Origin: Lachnospiraceae bacterium
GTDB taxonomy: Bacteria > Bacillota > Clostridia > Lachnospirales > Lachnospiraceae
Reading direction: 5' to 3'
Length of the DNA stretch: 64,000 nucleotides
Assembly: GCA_029008875.1 (NCBI GenBank)
Contig: JAQXJP010000017.1
Span: forward strand, 47,800 to 111,799
Below are positions 33,420 through 41,813 of the stretch, in pieces. The notes under the pieces were generated by a model. The model made no database searches. It was not told where the DNA came from and saw only the letters and a program-made list of their open reading frames with translations. The number at the start of each line of letters is the position of its first letter. The first letter of the stretch is position 1. The position numbers and the translations under genes are program-made.

Positions 33420-36314
33420 ATGGATTCCAAGCAAGAAGAATTCCAAAAGAAAGTGGTTCAGCAACAGAATTCGGAAGATAACAGAAACATGGAGAGATTG
33501 GCATTATTCATCTACTCCATTCATCACATATGCATTTTGGGAACCGCTCTTGTGCACCACGAAACATGGAGCGGGTGGGCCCCGGCGGTAATTGTGACAC
33601 TGTTTTTGGCGAGCTGGATTGTATATATCCGGAAATATCAGGATATGCACAGGCGCATTGCCCAGTATTCCATCATGGTGCTGGCAAGTTTGACCATTTT
33701 CTCCGTTCACGCCCAGTCGATTGAGGAGAATTTGTTACAGTTTGCATCCATTGTTATAGTTATGGGGGTTGCGGGGTTCTCGGACTATATCTACATTGCC
33801 TTGAGCTATCTCGCCATCAATGTGGGATACCATCTGTTTGTGGGTGGGACAGTACATATTTCCTCCCTGTCAGACGCGTATCATTTGATGATTCCCATCG
33901 CAAATACGCTGCTGATTATTGTGATGGTATTTTTCTGGGTGAACAAGCGTAAAGTCAGTGCCTCTACCATGATGAAGATGATTTCGGAGCTGAAGAGGGC
34001 GGAGCGCAGCAAGGATGATTTTATGGCGAATGTCAGTCATGAAATACGAACCCCTATCAACACCATCAACGGAATGAGCGATATCCTGTTGCAGGAGACG
34101 GAACCCTCCAAGATGCTGGAGGAGATACAGGCCATTCAGGTTGCGGGAAACAGCCTGATGGGGGTTGTGAGTGATATTTTGGACTTCACGGAGTTGCAAA
34201 GCGGCAGGGTGGAGGTTGTCAATGAACCTTACAACATTACTTCCACAGTCAATGACATTATCAATATGACAAATGGAAGCAAGAGCCGAAAGCAGTTGGA
34301 GTTCATTGTGGATGTGGACGCCAATATTCCCAAATCCCTCATGGGGGATGAGAAAAAGATCCGGCGCGTCATCCTGAATCTGCTAAACAACGCCTTCAAG
34401 TTTACCAACGACGGCGGTGTGCAGTTATCCGTGGGCTTTCGCAGGGAAAGCTACGGCATCAATCTTCTGATTACGGTAAAGGATACCGGAATCGGTATGG
34501 ACCCAAAGAGCGTGGAGAATTTGTTTTCCTCCTACAACCAGGTGGATGCAGGGAGAACTCGGAAGAAGGGCGGAATCGGACTGGGGCTCGCAATCTCCAA
34601 TTCCATCGTCCGTGCCATGGGCGGCGTGATGTCCGTCAAGAGCCAGCTGGGCAACGGAACCACCATGTGTGTTGCCATACCCCAAAAGGTGATTGATGAC
34701 CGGCCGATTGTGCATGTCGAGAATTTGGAGATGATCAAGATTCTGACCTATGTGGACGTGGAGCGATTCGCCATGTCCGATGTGCGGGATTCCTACAACA
34801 ATACGCTGAAGAATATGGCATTGGGGTTGGGCGTAGGCTGGCATAATTGTCGAAATCTGGCTGAGGTGAAGAGGCGTCTTGAGAGGGAGGATTATACCCA
34901 TCTGTTTCTTGCTATGTCCGAATATCAATCAGATTTGGAGTACTTTGATGAACTGGCCGAAAAAATGTGCGTGGCGGTGTTATTTGATCGAAATGACGAG
35001 CGCAAGATTTCGAATCCGCATATTCTTCGAATGTACAAACCCCTGTGTATTCTCTCTGTGATGAGTGTCATTAACGGGCATCGAAGCGTATACGAAATCA
35101 ATCGTATCACCCATGTGAAATCCTTCCTGGCACCGGGGGTTGAGGTGCTTGTGGTGGACGACAATCTGATGAATATCCGCGTTGTGGAAGGGCTGTTGGG
35201 CAAATATCAGATTCACGTTACAAGGGCTTTGAGCGGTTATGAGGCGCTGGAAAAAATATACGACAAGAAATACGATATTATTTTCATGGATCATATGATG
35301 CCGGAGATGGATGGAATCGAAACTATGCATCGCATTCGTGAGTTGGGTGGCAATTATTGTTCCACCGTTCCCATTGTGGCGTTGACTGCCAATGCCATTT
35401 CCGGTGCCCGCGAGATGCTCATGGCGGAAGGCTTCAATGATTTCCAGGAAAAACCGGTGGAAATGTCCTCACTGGAGAGATTGCTGTTGCGCACTCTCCC
35501 ACCGGAGCGTATCGTGGAATTGGATCCCGAGGAGGCAAGGGAGGAGGAGTCCATCATCAACGCTGCCGTGGAGAATTCCATCAGCATGCAAAAATCCCTT
35601 CAGGATACAGGTGTTTCCGGGGATGTAACGGCGAAGGAAGGGGAGGACTCCCGGCTTGAAGCTCTGCAGAGGGGCAGTACTCCGGAAGAGTCCGAACTCG
35701 AATTTCGAGTGGGGGATTTGGATGTGGAGACCGGAATGCTGTATTGTGGAGGCAGGGAACTCTACCTCAACATCCTCCGGGAATATGCCCAGAAGAGGCA
35801 AGAGAACTACGAGCCCATACAGGAACTGTTCGAACAGCAGGATTGGAAGAATTATATTATCGCCGTCCATGCCATCAAGAGCTCCATGTACACCATAGGA
35901 GCTGTGCCCCTCTCTGAAATGGCCAAGAAGCTGGAGATGGAAGGAAAGGCCGGAAACTATGAGTATATATTAAAAAATCATGGAGACATGGTACAGGAAT
36001 ACAAGCGCGTGATTGCGGAAATTACGGAATGTCCGTTTGTGGAGATCCCTGCATGGGAGCAGGAACATGTGGACAAGCCGGACCTGAGTGATTCCCAATT
36101 CGATGAGAAGGCAATCGCATTTGAAAACGCGATGTATGCATTGGACGGAAGTCTCATGATGCAGATTGTGGAGGAACTGTCCGGCTATTCCTACCATGGC
36201 AGAGATATGGAGCAGGAACTTGCCGCGGTGTACCACAAGGTGGAGATGTCGGACTATATGTCAGCAGTGGAAACACTGGTTAGGATTAAGACAAAAATGC
36301 AGAGCAAAGGATAG
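33420..36314 (+). CDS. Membrane hybrid histidine kinase with receiver and Hpt domains
   Basis: 964 residues. About six membrane helices (27-170) without a large outside domain, then HisKA with H207 (NVSHEIRTPINTI), ATPase (LNNAFKFTNDG, DTGIGMDP, GIGLGLAIS), a receiver-like region without key residues (about 430-560), a true receiver (about 575-695, D624 in IFMDHMMPEMDG, KP in EKPVE) and a C-terminal Hpt domain (about 780-880, H817 in VHAIKSSMYTIGA). A complete His-Asp-His relay in one chain. ATG 33420 follows GGGGGG; the TTG at 33408 is unlikely. The final acceptor is not obvious; the CheY-like or HD-GYP regulator are candidates. Confidence 0.88.
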   Translation: MDSKQEEFQKKVVQQQNSEDNRNMERLALFIYSIHHICILGTALVHHETWSGWAPAVIVTLFLASWIVYIRKYQDMHRRIAQYSIMVLASLTIFSVHAQSIEENLLQFASIVIVMGVAGFSDYIYIALSYLAINVGYHLFVGGTVHISSLSDAYHLMIPIANTLLIIVMVFFWVNKRKVSASTMMKMISELKRAERSKDDFMANVSHEIRTPINTINGMSDILLQETEPSKMLEEIQAIQVAGNSLMGVVSDILDFTELQSGRVEVVNEPYNITSTVNDIINMTNGSKSRKQLEFIVDVDANIPKSLMGDEKKIRRVILNLLNNAFKFTNDGGVQLSVGFRRESYGINLLITVKDTGIGMDPKSVENLFSSYNQVDAGRTRKKGGIGLGLAISNSIVRAMGGVMSVKSQLGNGTTMCVAIPQKVIDDRPIVHVENLEMIKILTYVDVERFAMSDVRDSYNNTLKNMALGLGVGWHNCRNLAEVKRRLEREDYTHLFLAMSEYQSDLEYFDELAEKMCVAVLFDRNDERKISNPHILRMYKPLCILSVMSVINGHRSVYEINRITHVKSFLAPGVEVLVVDDNLMNIRVVEGLLGKYQIHVTRALSGYEALEKIYDKKYDIIFMDHMMPEMDGIETMHRIRELGGNYCSTVPIVALTANAISGAREMLMAEGFNDFQEKPVEMSSLERLLLRTLPPERIVELDPEEAREEESIINAAVENSISMQKSLQDTGVSGDVTAKEGEDSRLEALQRGSTPEESELEFRVGDLDVETGMLYCGGRELYLNILREYAQKRQENYEPIQELFEQQDWKNYIIAVHAIKSSMYTIGAVPLSEMAKKLEMEGKAGNYEYILKNHGDMVQEYKRVIAEITECPFVEIPAWEQEHVDKPDLSDSQFDEKAIAFENAMYALDGSLMMQIVEELSGYSYHGRDMEQELAAVYHKVEMSDYMSAVETLVRIKTKMQSKG

Positions 36315-36326
36315 TGGGGTGAGGGG

Positions 36327-39008
36327 ATGCAAAAGAAAATAAGGGACGTTTTGCTACAAAATTCAAAACCCGATATGTCAATTCGTGAGCGCATGTTTCG
36401 ATTGCTGATTATCATCGGTGGAATCACTGTCGTTCTTGCAACGTTGGAGTGTGCGATTGTCCTCTCGGATCCTATTGCGGAAATCCCCATGATCTTTTTG
36501 GGGATTGTGGTGGCAATCGGAATTGTCCTCACTTACAGGTACCGCAAGGTGGAACTGGCGGAGACCATTGTGGGAATCACCATCATTGTGGCCACGTTGC
36601 CCTCCATGTTTTTTTCCAGCGGCGGGCCGAACGGCGGTGTGGGAATCTGGTTTATCCTGGGGTTTGTGTATTCATTTTTGCTGTTTACCGGGAAAAAACT
36701 CTTGTTCTTTGTCGTTCTGAATCTTGTGATGGATGTTGTGGTATACGGGATAGCCTTCCAACATCCGGAGTATGTAATCTCAATCGAGGGGGAATATTCG
36801 GTCTATGTGGACTCCCTGTTCAGTTTGATTGGGGTGGGCATTTTTTGCGGTATCCTGATTTGTTTTCAAATCTATCTCTATGAGAAGGAATCCGACATGG
36901 TAAAAAAGCAGTCCGAGGAGTTGGAGACGGCAAGCCGGGTACAGAATGCTTTTTTTACCAACATGAGCCACGAGATTCGGACGCCCATCAACTCCATTAT
37001 CGGGCTCAATGAAATGATCTTGCGGAATTCAAAGGATCCGGAAATTTCCGGATATGCACGGGATATTCAATCCTCCAGCAAGATGCTTCTGGATCTGGTT
37101 AACGATATTCTGGACATGTCAAAACTGAAGCAGAAAAAGATGGAGATTGTGGAGGTGGAATACCGGCCGGAGGATATCTTCCGGGATGTGGTGGAGATGC
37201 TTCAGGTTCGAATGGTGGAAAAACATTTGGATTTTTGTGTGAATGTGGACAATCAGTTGCCTTCTGTCCTGTACGGTGATGCCAGACATTTGGAGCAGAT
37301 TATGATCAACATTCTGACCAACGCTGTAAAATATACCAACGAGGGCAGGGTAGTGCTCAATATCGAGTCCGAGCCGGTGGATGAGGATAGCGTGCGTCTT
37401 CGCATAGAGGTGAAGGACACGGGAATCGGTATCCGCAAGGAAGATTTGGATCGTCTCTACGATTCCTTCCAGCGGGTGGATATGGAGAAAAATATCAATG
37501 TGGAGGGAAGCGGACTGGGGCTGTCCATCACCAAGCAGTTGGTGGATCTTATGGACGGAGAAATCAAAGTGGACAGCATCTATACCAAGGGAAGCACCTT
37601 CACCATCACCGTCAAACAGAAGATTGTCAACAACTCACCCATCGGGGAAGTCAATCTCTTGCGCAGCAAGGCGAAGGAGACCGGAGCATATTACGAGCAC
37701 ACCTTTGAATCGCCGGAGGCTCGTATTCTGCTGGTGGATGACAACGACATGAACGCGCTTGTTATCAGTCAGCTTCTGCGGGATACCAAGGTTCAGGTGG
37801 ATGTGGCCAAAAGTGGCGCGGAATGCATCGCTATGACCAAGAAGAAGTTTTATCATGTGGTTCTCATGGACTACATGATGCCGGATATGGATGGTGTTGA
37901 CACGCTCAAAATCATCCGCAAGCAGGAGAACGGGCTGTGTAACGAGACGCCGGTTATCCTCCTGACGGCAAACAGTGCCATGGATGCCAATCGTATGTCG
38001 GAGGCATTCGGTTTCGATTCTTTTTTGGAGAAACCCATTCGGTCCGATAAGCTGGAAAGCGAGATTTTGCGCTTCCTTCCGGAGGATATCATCGAGTTCC
38101 GGAGAATGGTGGTGAAGGAGGAGACGGAGGAATATCCGCTCCTTAGAAACAGAAAAAAGAGGCTCTTGATCACAACGGATTGCGTGTGCGATTTGCCGGA
38201 ACGCATTCTGGATAAGTATGATATTCGTGTGATATATCTGTATATCAAGATGGGGGAGGCCAGATTCGCGGACACCAAGGAAATCGATTCCGACAGTTTG
38301 ATACAGTTGTTGGAAGATCCGAACATCTCCCTGAGGGCGGACAGCGCCTCTGTAGGAGAATACGAAGATTTCTTTGCGGAAGCGCTTGCGGAGGCGGAGA
38401 ACGTCCTGCACATTTCTATGGCGGCGCGCTCCGGAAAAACATATGAGGCCGCGGTTGCCGCTGCGAGAGGATTTGACCATGTACAGGTGATTGATTCCGG
38501 GCAGATTTCCTCCGGACAGGGACTTCTGGTCATGAAAGCTGCACAGATGCAGTATGCAGGGTATGGAATTGAGACTATCTGCAGTGAATTGGAGCGGTTA
38601 AAACAGCACGTGGTCAGCCAGTTTGTGTTGCCGGATGTCAATGATTTTTACAAGAATGGTTATACCGGGGAAGCAGCTGCGAAGTTATTGAATCTGCTCA
38701 ACGCTCATCCGGTTGTCTCAGGACATAGGAGCAAGATGCAGATACACGGCATGCTCCTGGGAGATTTGGACAAGGCCTGGAAGCGTTGTCTTCACCGTTT
38801 GCTTCGCAACAAGCGGCAGATTGACCCGGAGATTATTTTCGTAGCGTATGTGGGTCTGTCCTACCAGCAACAGGAGTATCTGCGAAAATTGATTGAGCAG
38901 AATTTTGAGTTCAAACAGATTGTTTTTCATAAAGCATCATTTTCAAGCTCCTGTAACTCAGGCTTGTATACAATAGGAGTTGCTTTTCTTAAAAAAGGTG
39001 GTAATTAG
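36327..39008 (+). CDS. Hybrid histidine kinase fused to a DegV-type lipid-binding domain
   Basis: 893 residues. Six membrane helices (about 22-185), HisKA with H215 (NMSHEIRTPINSII), ATPase (TNAVKYTNEG, DTGIGIRKED, GSGLGLSITKQL), receiver (about 465-590, D515 in VVLMDYMMPDMDG, KP in EKPIR), then a full DegV-family domain (612-893). DegV marks are LLITTDCVCDLPERILDKYDIRV, FADTKEIDSDSLIQLL, RADSASVGEYEDFF, ISMAARSGKTYEAAVAAA, VIDSGQISSGQGLLV. Free-standing DegV/FakB proteins bind fatty acids. The fusion is continuous: no stop, frameshift or internal start near the junction. It suggests lipid-ligand control of, or output from, the kinase. Confidence 0.88.
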   Translation: MQKKIRDVLLQNSKPDMSIRERMFRLLIIIGGITVVLATLECAIVLSDPIAEIPMIFLGIVVAIGIVLTYRYRKVELAETIVGITIIVATLPSMFFSSGGPNGGVGIWFILGFVYSFLLFTGKKLLFFVVLNLVMDVVVYGIAFQHPEYVISIEGEYSVYVDSLFSLIGVGIFCGILICFQIYLYEKESDMVKKQSEELETASRVQNAFFTNMSHEIRTPINSIIGLNEMILRNSKDPEISGYARDIQSSSKMLLDLVNDILDMSKLKQKKMEIVEVEYRPEDIFRDVVEMLQVRMVEKHLDFCVNVDNQLPSVLYGDARHLEQIMINILTNAVKYTNEGRVVLNIESEPVDEDSVRLRIEVKDTGIGIRKEDLDRLYDSFQRVDMEKNINVEGSGLGLSITKQLVDLMDGEIKVDSIYTKGSTFTITVKQKIVNNSPIGEVNLLRSKAKETGAYYEHTFESPEARILLVDDNDMNALVISQLLRDTKVQVDVAKSGAECIAMTKKKFYHVVLMDYMMPDMDGVDTLKIIRKQENGLCNETPVILLTANSAMDANRMSEAFGFDSFLEKPIRSDKLESEILRFLPEDIIEFRRMVVKEETEEYPLLRNRKKRLLITTDCVCDLPERILDKYDIRVIYLYIKMGEARFADTKEIDSDSLIQLLEDPNISLRADSASVGEYEDFFAEALAEAENVLHISMAARSGKTYEAAVAAARGFDHVQVIDSGQISSGQGLLVMKAAQMQYAGYGIETICSELERLKQHVVSQFVLPDVNDFYKNGYTGEAAAKLLNLLNAHPVVSGHRSKMQIHGMLLGDLDKAWKRCLHRLLRNKRQIDPEIIFVAYVGLSYQQQEYLRKLIEQNFEFKQIVFHKASFSSSCNSGLYTIGVAFLKKGGN

Positions 39009-39010
39009 CT

Positions 39011-40675
39011 ATGGTAACAAAAGAAATGAGTGAATTCGAAGCCCTGTGCACGTATATTACAAATCTGGCACCCTGTATGGATGACTTTTTGTATGCGCTG
39101 GATTTGTCCAACAGTGAGTACTTTATATCGGAGAGTGCGGTGGAGCGCTTCGCGATGGACACCACCCACTTTTTTGATGCCGTTGAGGCCCACAGAAAGT
39201 TTGTCCATCCGGACGATCTTGCCATACTCATGGAGGATTTGAACAAGATTAGGCGGGGAGAAAAAAATCAACATAACATTACCTACCGCTGGCTGGGAAA
39301 AAACGGGGAAACCATCTGGATTAATTGCCGTGGCAGAGTTGTCAAGGGAGAGGACGAAAATAGCTATATGATTGGCTGCATCAATGAGATCGGCAATCGT
39401 CCAGCGGCGGATAACGTCAGCGGTTTACTTGAGACCAGTGCCATTAAGGATGTGTTGGAGGATTACTGTGCCAACTGGACAGACAGTTGCATTCTTCGAA
39501 TCGGCATCGACGGTTTCAAGGCCATCAACGAGCGCTTTGGCTTGGAGTACGGAGATAAAGTGCTGAAAAATGTGGCGGATTGTATCCAGAGATCCCTGCA
39601 TCCCGGTCAGGAGGTATATCGTCTGCCTTCCGATGAGTTTTTGCTGTTGGATTTTGCCAGGGGCGGAAATCAGGAGGCAATTGAACTGTATAAGCGCATA
39701 CGAAGCGCGGTGGACGACTCCATAGAAGCCAAGCAATATGAGGCAATCTACACAATCTCCGGCGGCATTGTGTCCAGCGAGACTCTGGTGACTCCAAACT
39801 ACGATGAGATTCTCAAGATCACCCAGTTTGCATTAGGGGAGGCCAAAAAGAACGGAAAGAACCAGGTATACGTTTTTTGCCCGGAGGACTACAATACCTT
39901 CATCCGCAAGAGAATGATCCGGGTGGAATTGCGCAAATCCATCGCAGCCCAGTTCGTAGGATTTGAATTGTTTTTCCAGCCCATTGTGCATGCCGAAACT
40001 GGCCGGCTATACGCGGCGGAATCCCTGTTGCGCTACCGGCTTCCCAGCGGGGAGATGATTTCTCCCATGGAGTTTATCCCAATTTTGGAGGAGACCGGTT
40101 TGATTATTCCCGTGGGAAAATGGGTGTTGTCGAAAGCTATCGCCATGTGCAAAGAGGTTCGTGAGACGATTCCCACCTTCCGGGTCAGCGTAAATCTGTC
40201 CTATGTCCAGATTTTGAAGAGTTCCATCACTGATGAGATTTTTGAACAGATTCGGGAATCCGGGATGGAGCCGGAGAGCATGATCATGGAACTGACAGAA
40301 AGCGGCTATCTGGAGAATACCCCTTCCGTGAAGCGTGTATGGACTCACTTGAAGGAATTCGGGGTCTCCATCGCCATCGATGATTTCGGAACCGGATATT
40401 CCAATCTGCAGAGCATCGGAAATCTTACCCCGCACGTGGTGAAGCTGGACCGTGGGTTTACCGTGAAAGCGCTTCACAACGAATACGAGAATCGCGTGAT
40501 GCAGTACGTCATTGACATGGTTCACAGTATTGATCTGAAAATCTGTGTGGAAGGAATTGAGACGGAGGAGGAATTGCAGCAGATGCGCCAGTTGAAACCG
40601 GACTACATCCAGGGCTACTATTTTGGAAAGCCCTGCAACCGGGAGACATTTCTGCAGGAGTACGTCTTGAAATAG
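39011..40675 (+). CDS. PAS-GGDEF-EAL protein, probable c-di-GMP phosphodiesterase
   Basis: 554 residues. An N-terminal PAS domain with PAC-like motif (about 20-130, ITYRWLGKNGETIWINCRGRV), a GGDEF domain (about 150-295) and an EAL domain (about 305-550). The cyclase motif reads LPSDEF, so synthesis is unlikely. The EAL domain keeps the catalytic set: ESLLRYR, VNLSYVQ, ELTESG, DDFGTGYSNL, KLDRGF, EGIETEEEL, QGYYFGKP. It should degrade c-di-GMP to pGpG. It begins 2 bases after the DegV-fusion kinase and is the last gene of the operon. Confidence 0.9.
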   Translation: MVTKEMSEFEALCTYITNLAPCMDDFLYALDLSNSEYFISESAVERFAMDTTHFFDAVEAHRKFVHPDDLAILMEDLNKIRRGEKNQHNITYRWLGKNGETIWINCRGRVVKGEDENSYMIGCINEIGNRPAADNVSGLLETSAIKDVLEDYCANWTDSCILRIGIDGFKAINERFGLEYGDKVLKNVADCIQRSLHPGQEVYRLPSDEFLLLDFARGGNQEAIELYKRIRSAVDDSIEAKQYEAIYTISGGIVSSETLVTPNYDEILKITQFALGEAKKNGKNQVYVFCPEDYNTFIRKRMIRVELRKSIAAQFVGFELFFQPIVHAETGRLYAAESLLRYRLPSGEMISPMEFIPILEETGLIIPVGKWVLSKAIAMCKEVRETIPTFRVSVNLSYVQILKSSITDEIFEQIRESGMEPESMIMELTESGYLENTPSVKRVWTHLKEFGVSIAIDDFGTGYSNLQSIGNLTPHVVKLDRGFTVKALHNEYENRVMQYVIDMVHSIDLKICVEGIETEEELQQMRQLKPDYIQGYYFGKPCNRETFLQEYVLK

Positions 40676-40748
40676 AACGGGTTTCGAAAATGTACCGGAG
40701 ATGGATTTGGTGGGTTTCGGAACCGTATTGTGAAGTGCAATGTAAAGG

Positions 40749-40867
40749 AAAGTGACTCTATCAAGTGTTACCCTTTTCGAGAATCAGCCGGGGCGTAGGC
40801 TGTCTGCTATCAGGCAGTTTCGCCGGGATGATAATCGGAGGAAAGTGCATTTAGAGTCACTTTTTTA
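40749..40867 (+). ncRNA. Large folded RNA element ending in a terminator
   Basis: A 12-bp perfect closing stem (AAAGTGACTCTA at 40749-40760 with 40852-40863) ends in a T run. Inside is a second arm: ATCA/TGAT, GGCG/CGCC and CTGTCTG/CAGGCAG around a CTAT loop, with small symmetrical internal loops. It lies 74 bases after the EAL gene. It may simply terminate the operon, but the ~90-base folded insert is larger than a normal terminator and could be a 3'-end-derived small RNA or ligand sensor. I do not recognise a known riboswitch core. The bases between the gene and the element (40676-40748) hold two GGGTTTCG copies and nothing else I can name. Confidence 0.55.
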
Positions 40868-40916
40868 TTACTTTGGGGATTACTTTAAAGATAATCAATT
40901 TTTTTGAGGTCGGAGG

Positions 40917-41212
40917 TTTACTAACGGAATGCCCTGAAGGAAATGGAATATTAGTAAAAATTGAGGTAGTGATCTGGAAGTTACTAATGGAATGCTCCGT
41001 AGGGAAAGGAAACGTTAGTAAAAACCGAGGCAGTGATCTGAAAGTTACTAATGGAATGCATAGTAGAAGAGAGAAACGTTAGTAAAACATGGGATTGAGG
41101 TCGGAGGTTTACTAATGAAATGTCTAAAAGGAAAAGAAATGTTAGTAAATTGTCTGGAAGAGAGTGGGAGTTTACTAATGCTTATGTCAAAGATGCAGGA
41201 AGCATTAGTAAA
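40917..41212. repeat. Tandem array of five 63-64-bp units with inverted heptamers
   Basis: TTACTAA occurs at 40918, 40981, 41045, 41109 and 41172, and its complement TTAGTAA at 40951, 41015, 41079, 41142 and 41205. Complement-to-next-site distance is exactly 30 bp in all four cases and the within-unit distance is 33-34 bp, about three helical turns each. Units also share GAGGT, GATCTGGAAG and GGAATG. Unit 5 has an extended 13-bp perfect inverted repeat. No convincing gene is present in this stretch. Confidence 0.85.
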
Positions 41213-41229
41213 ACCCAAGAATATAAACG

Positions 41230-41598
41230 TTACTTCATCTCCAGAATATGCTTTTTCAGGGCAGCGAAGCTCTCGGCACTGATAAAGTGCTCAATGCGGC
41301 AGGCATCTTCCGCGGCAATGTCCGCGGGAACACCCAGCTTCTTAAAAAATTCAGTTACCAGCTGGTGGCGTTCATAGATGGTTTGGGCAATCTCCAAGCC
41401 GGAGTCAGTCAGATAAATAAATCCTGCATCGGTCACGGTAATGTGGTTCTTCTCGCGAAGGTTTTTCATGGCGATACTGACACTGGGTTTTTTATAGCCC
41501 AATTCATTGGCAATATCTACAGAGCGGACCACGGGCAGCCGCTTGCTGAGAATGAGTATTGTCTCCAAATAATCCTCGGACGATTCATTATTGCGCAT
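41230..41598 (-). CDS. DtxR/MntR-family metal-dependent repressor
   Basis: 122 residues: an N-terminal winged helix (about 1-65, SSEDYLETILILSKRLPVVRSVDIANELGYKKPSVSIAMKNL) and a metal-binding dimer domain with ERHQLVTEFFKKLGVP, AAEDACRIEHFIS. No SH3-like C-terminal domain, so it is of the short MntR type. ATG 41598 has GGAGGT upstream. It is divergent from the MATE operon; a DtxR-like box lies between them. Confidence 0.87.
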   Translation of the reverse strand: MRNNESSEDYLETILILSKRLPVVRSVDIANELGYKKPSVSIAMKNLREKNHITVTDAGFIYLTDSGLEIAQTIYERHQLVTEFFKKLGVPADIAAEDACRIEHFISAESFAALKKHILEMK

Positions 41599-41701
41599 AG
41601 GATACCTCCGAAATACTTTGATAATCTGATTATAGCATTTGTTTTTCCCGGGGGCTAGTCCCTAAAATCGCGCTTTTCTTTGAGAAAAGATTAGAGTATT
41701 A

Positions 41702-41715
41702 TTAAGATAACCTAA
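41702..41715. promoter_or_regulatory. Possible DtxR/MntR-type operator
   Basis: TTAAGATAACCTAA is an imperfect inverted repeat (5 of 7 positions per arm) whose right arm matches the AACCTAA half of DtxR-family boxes. It lies between the divergent repressor and MATE genes, ~100 bases from each. The rest of 41599-41813 shows a TTGACG near 41733 without a good -10. Confidence 0.35.
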
Positions 41716-41813
41716 AAAAGAGATTCTTTCCCTTGACGGAAATGTGGGACGGTGGGAAAATTGGCATAGTGTAGATGGGGAGGAGAAGATTTCCTTATGG
41801 AAATCAGTAGTTT

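Noticed and set aside
40749..40867. Folded RNA considered as a c-di-GMP or other known riboswitch
   Set aside because: It lies at the 3' end of the operon, no aptamer core I know is present, and the next plus-strand gene is ~950 bases away.
40873..41082. 69-codon open frame across the TTACTAA array
   Set aside because: The unit length (63-64 bp) breaks the frame between units, the peptide does not repeat, and there is no ribosome site.
40917..41212. Array considered as a CRISPR
   Set aside because: The conserved parts are short and alternate in orientation, the spacers resemble each other, and no cas gene is in the window.
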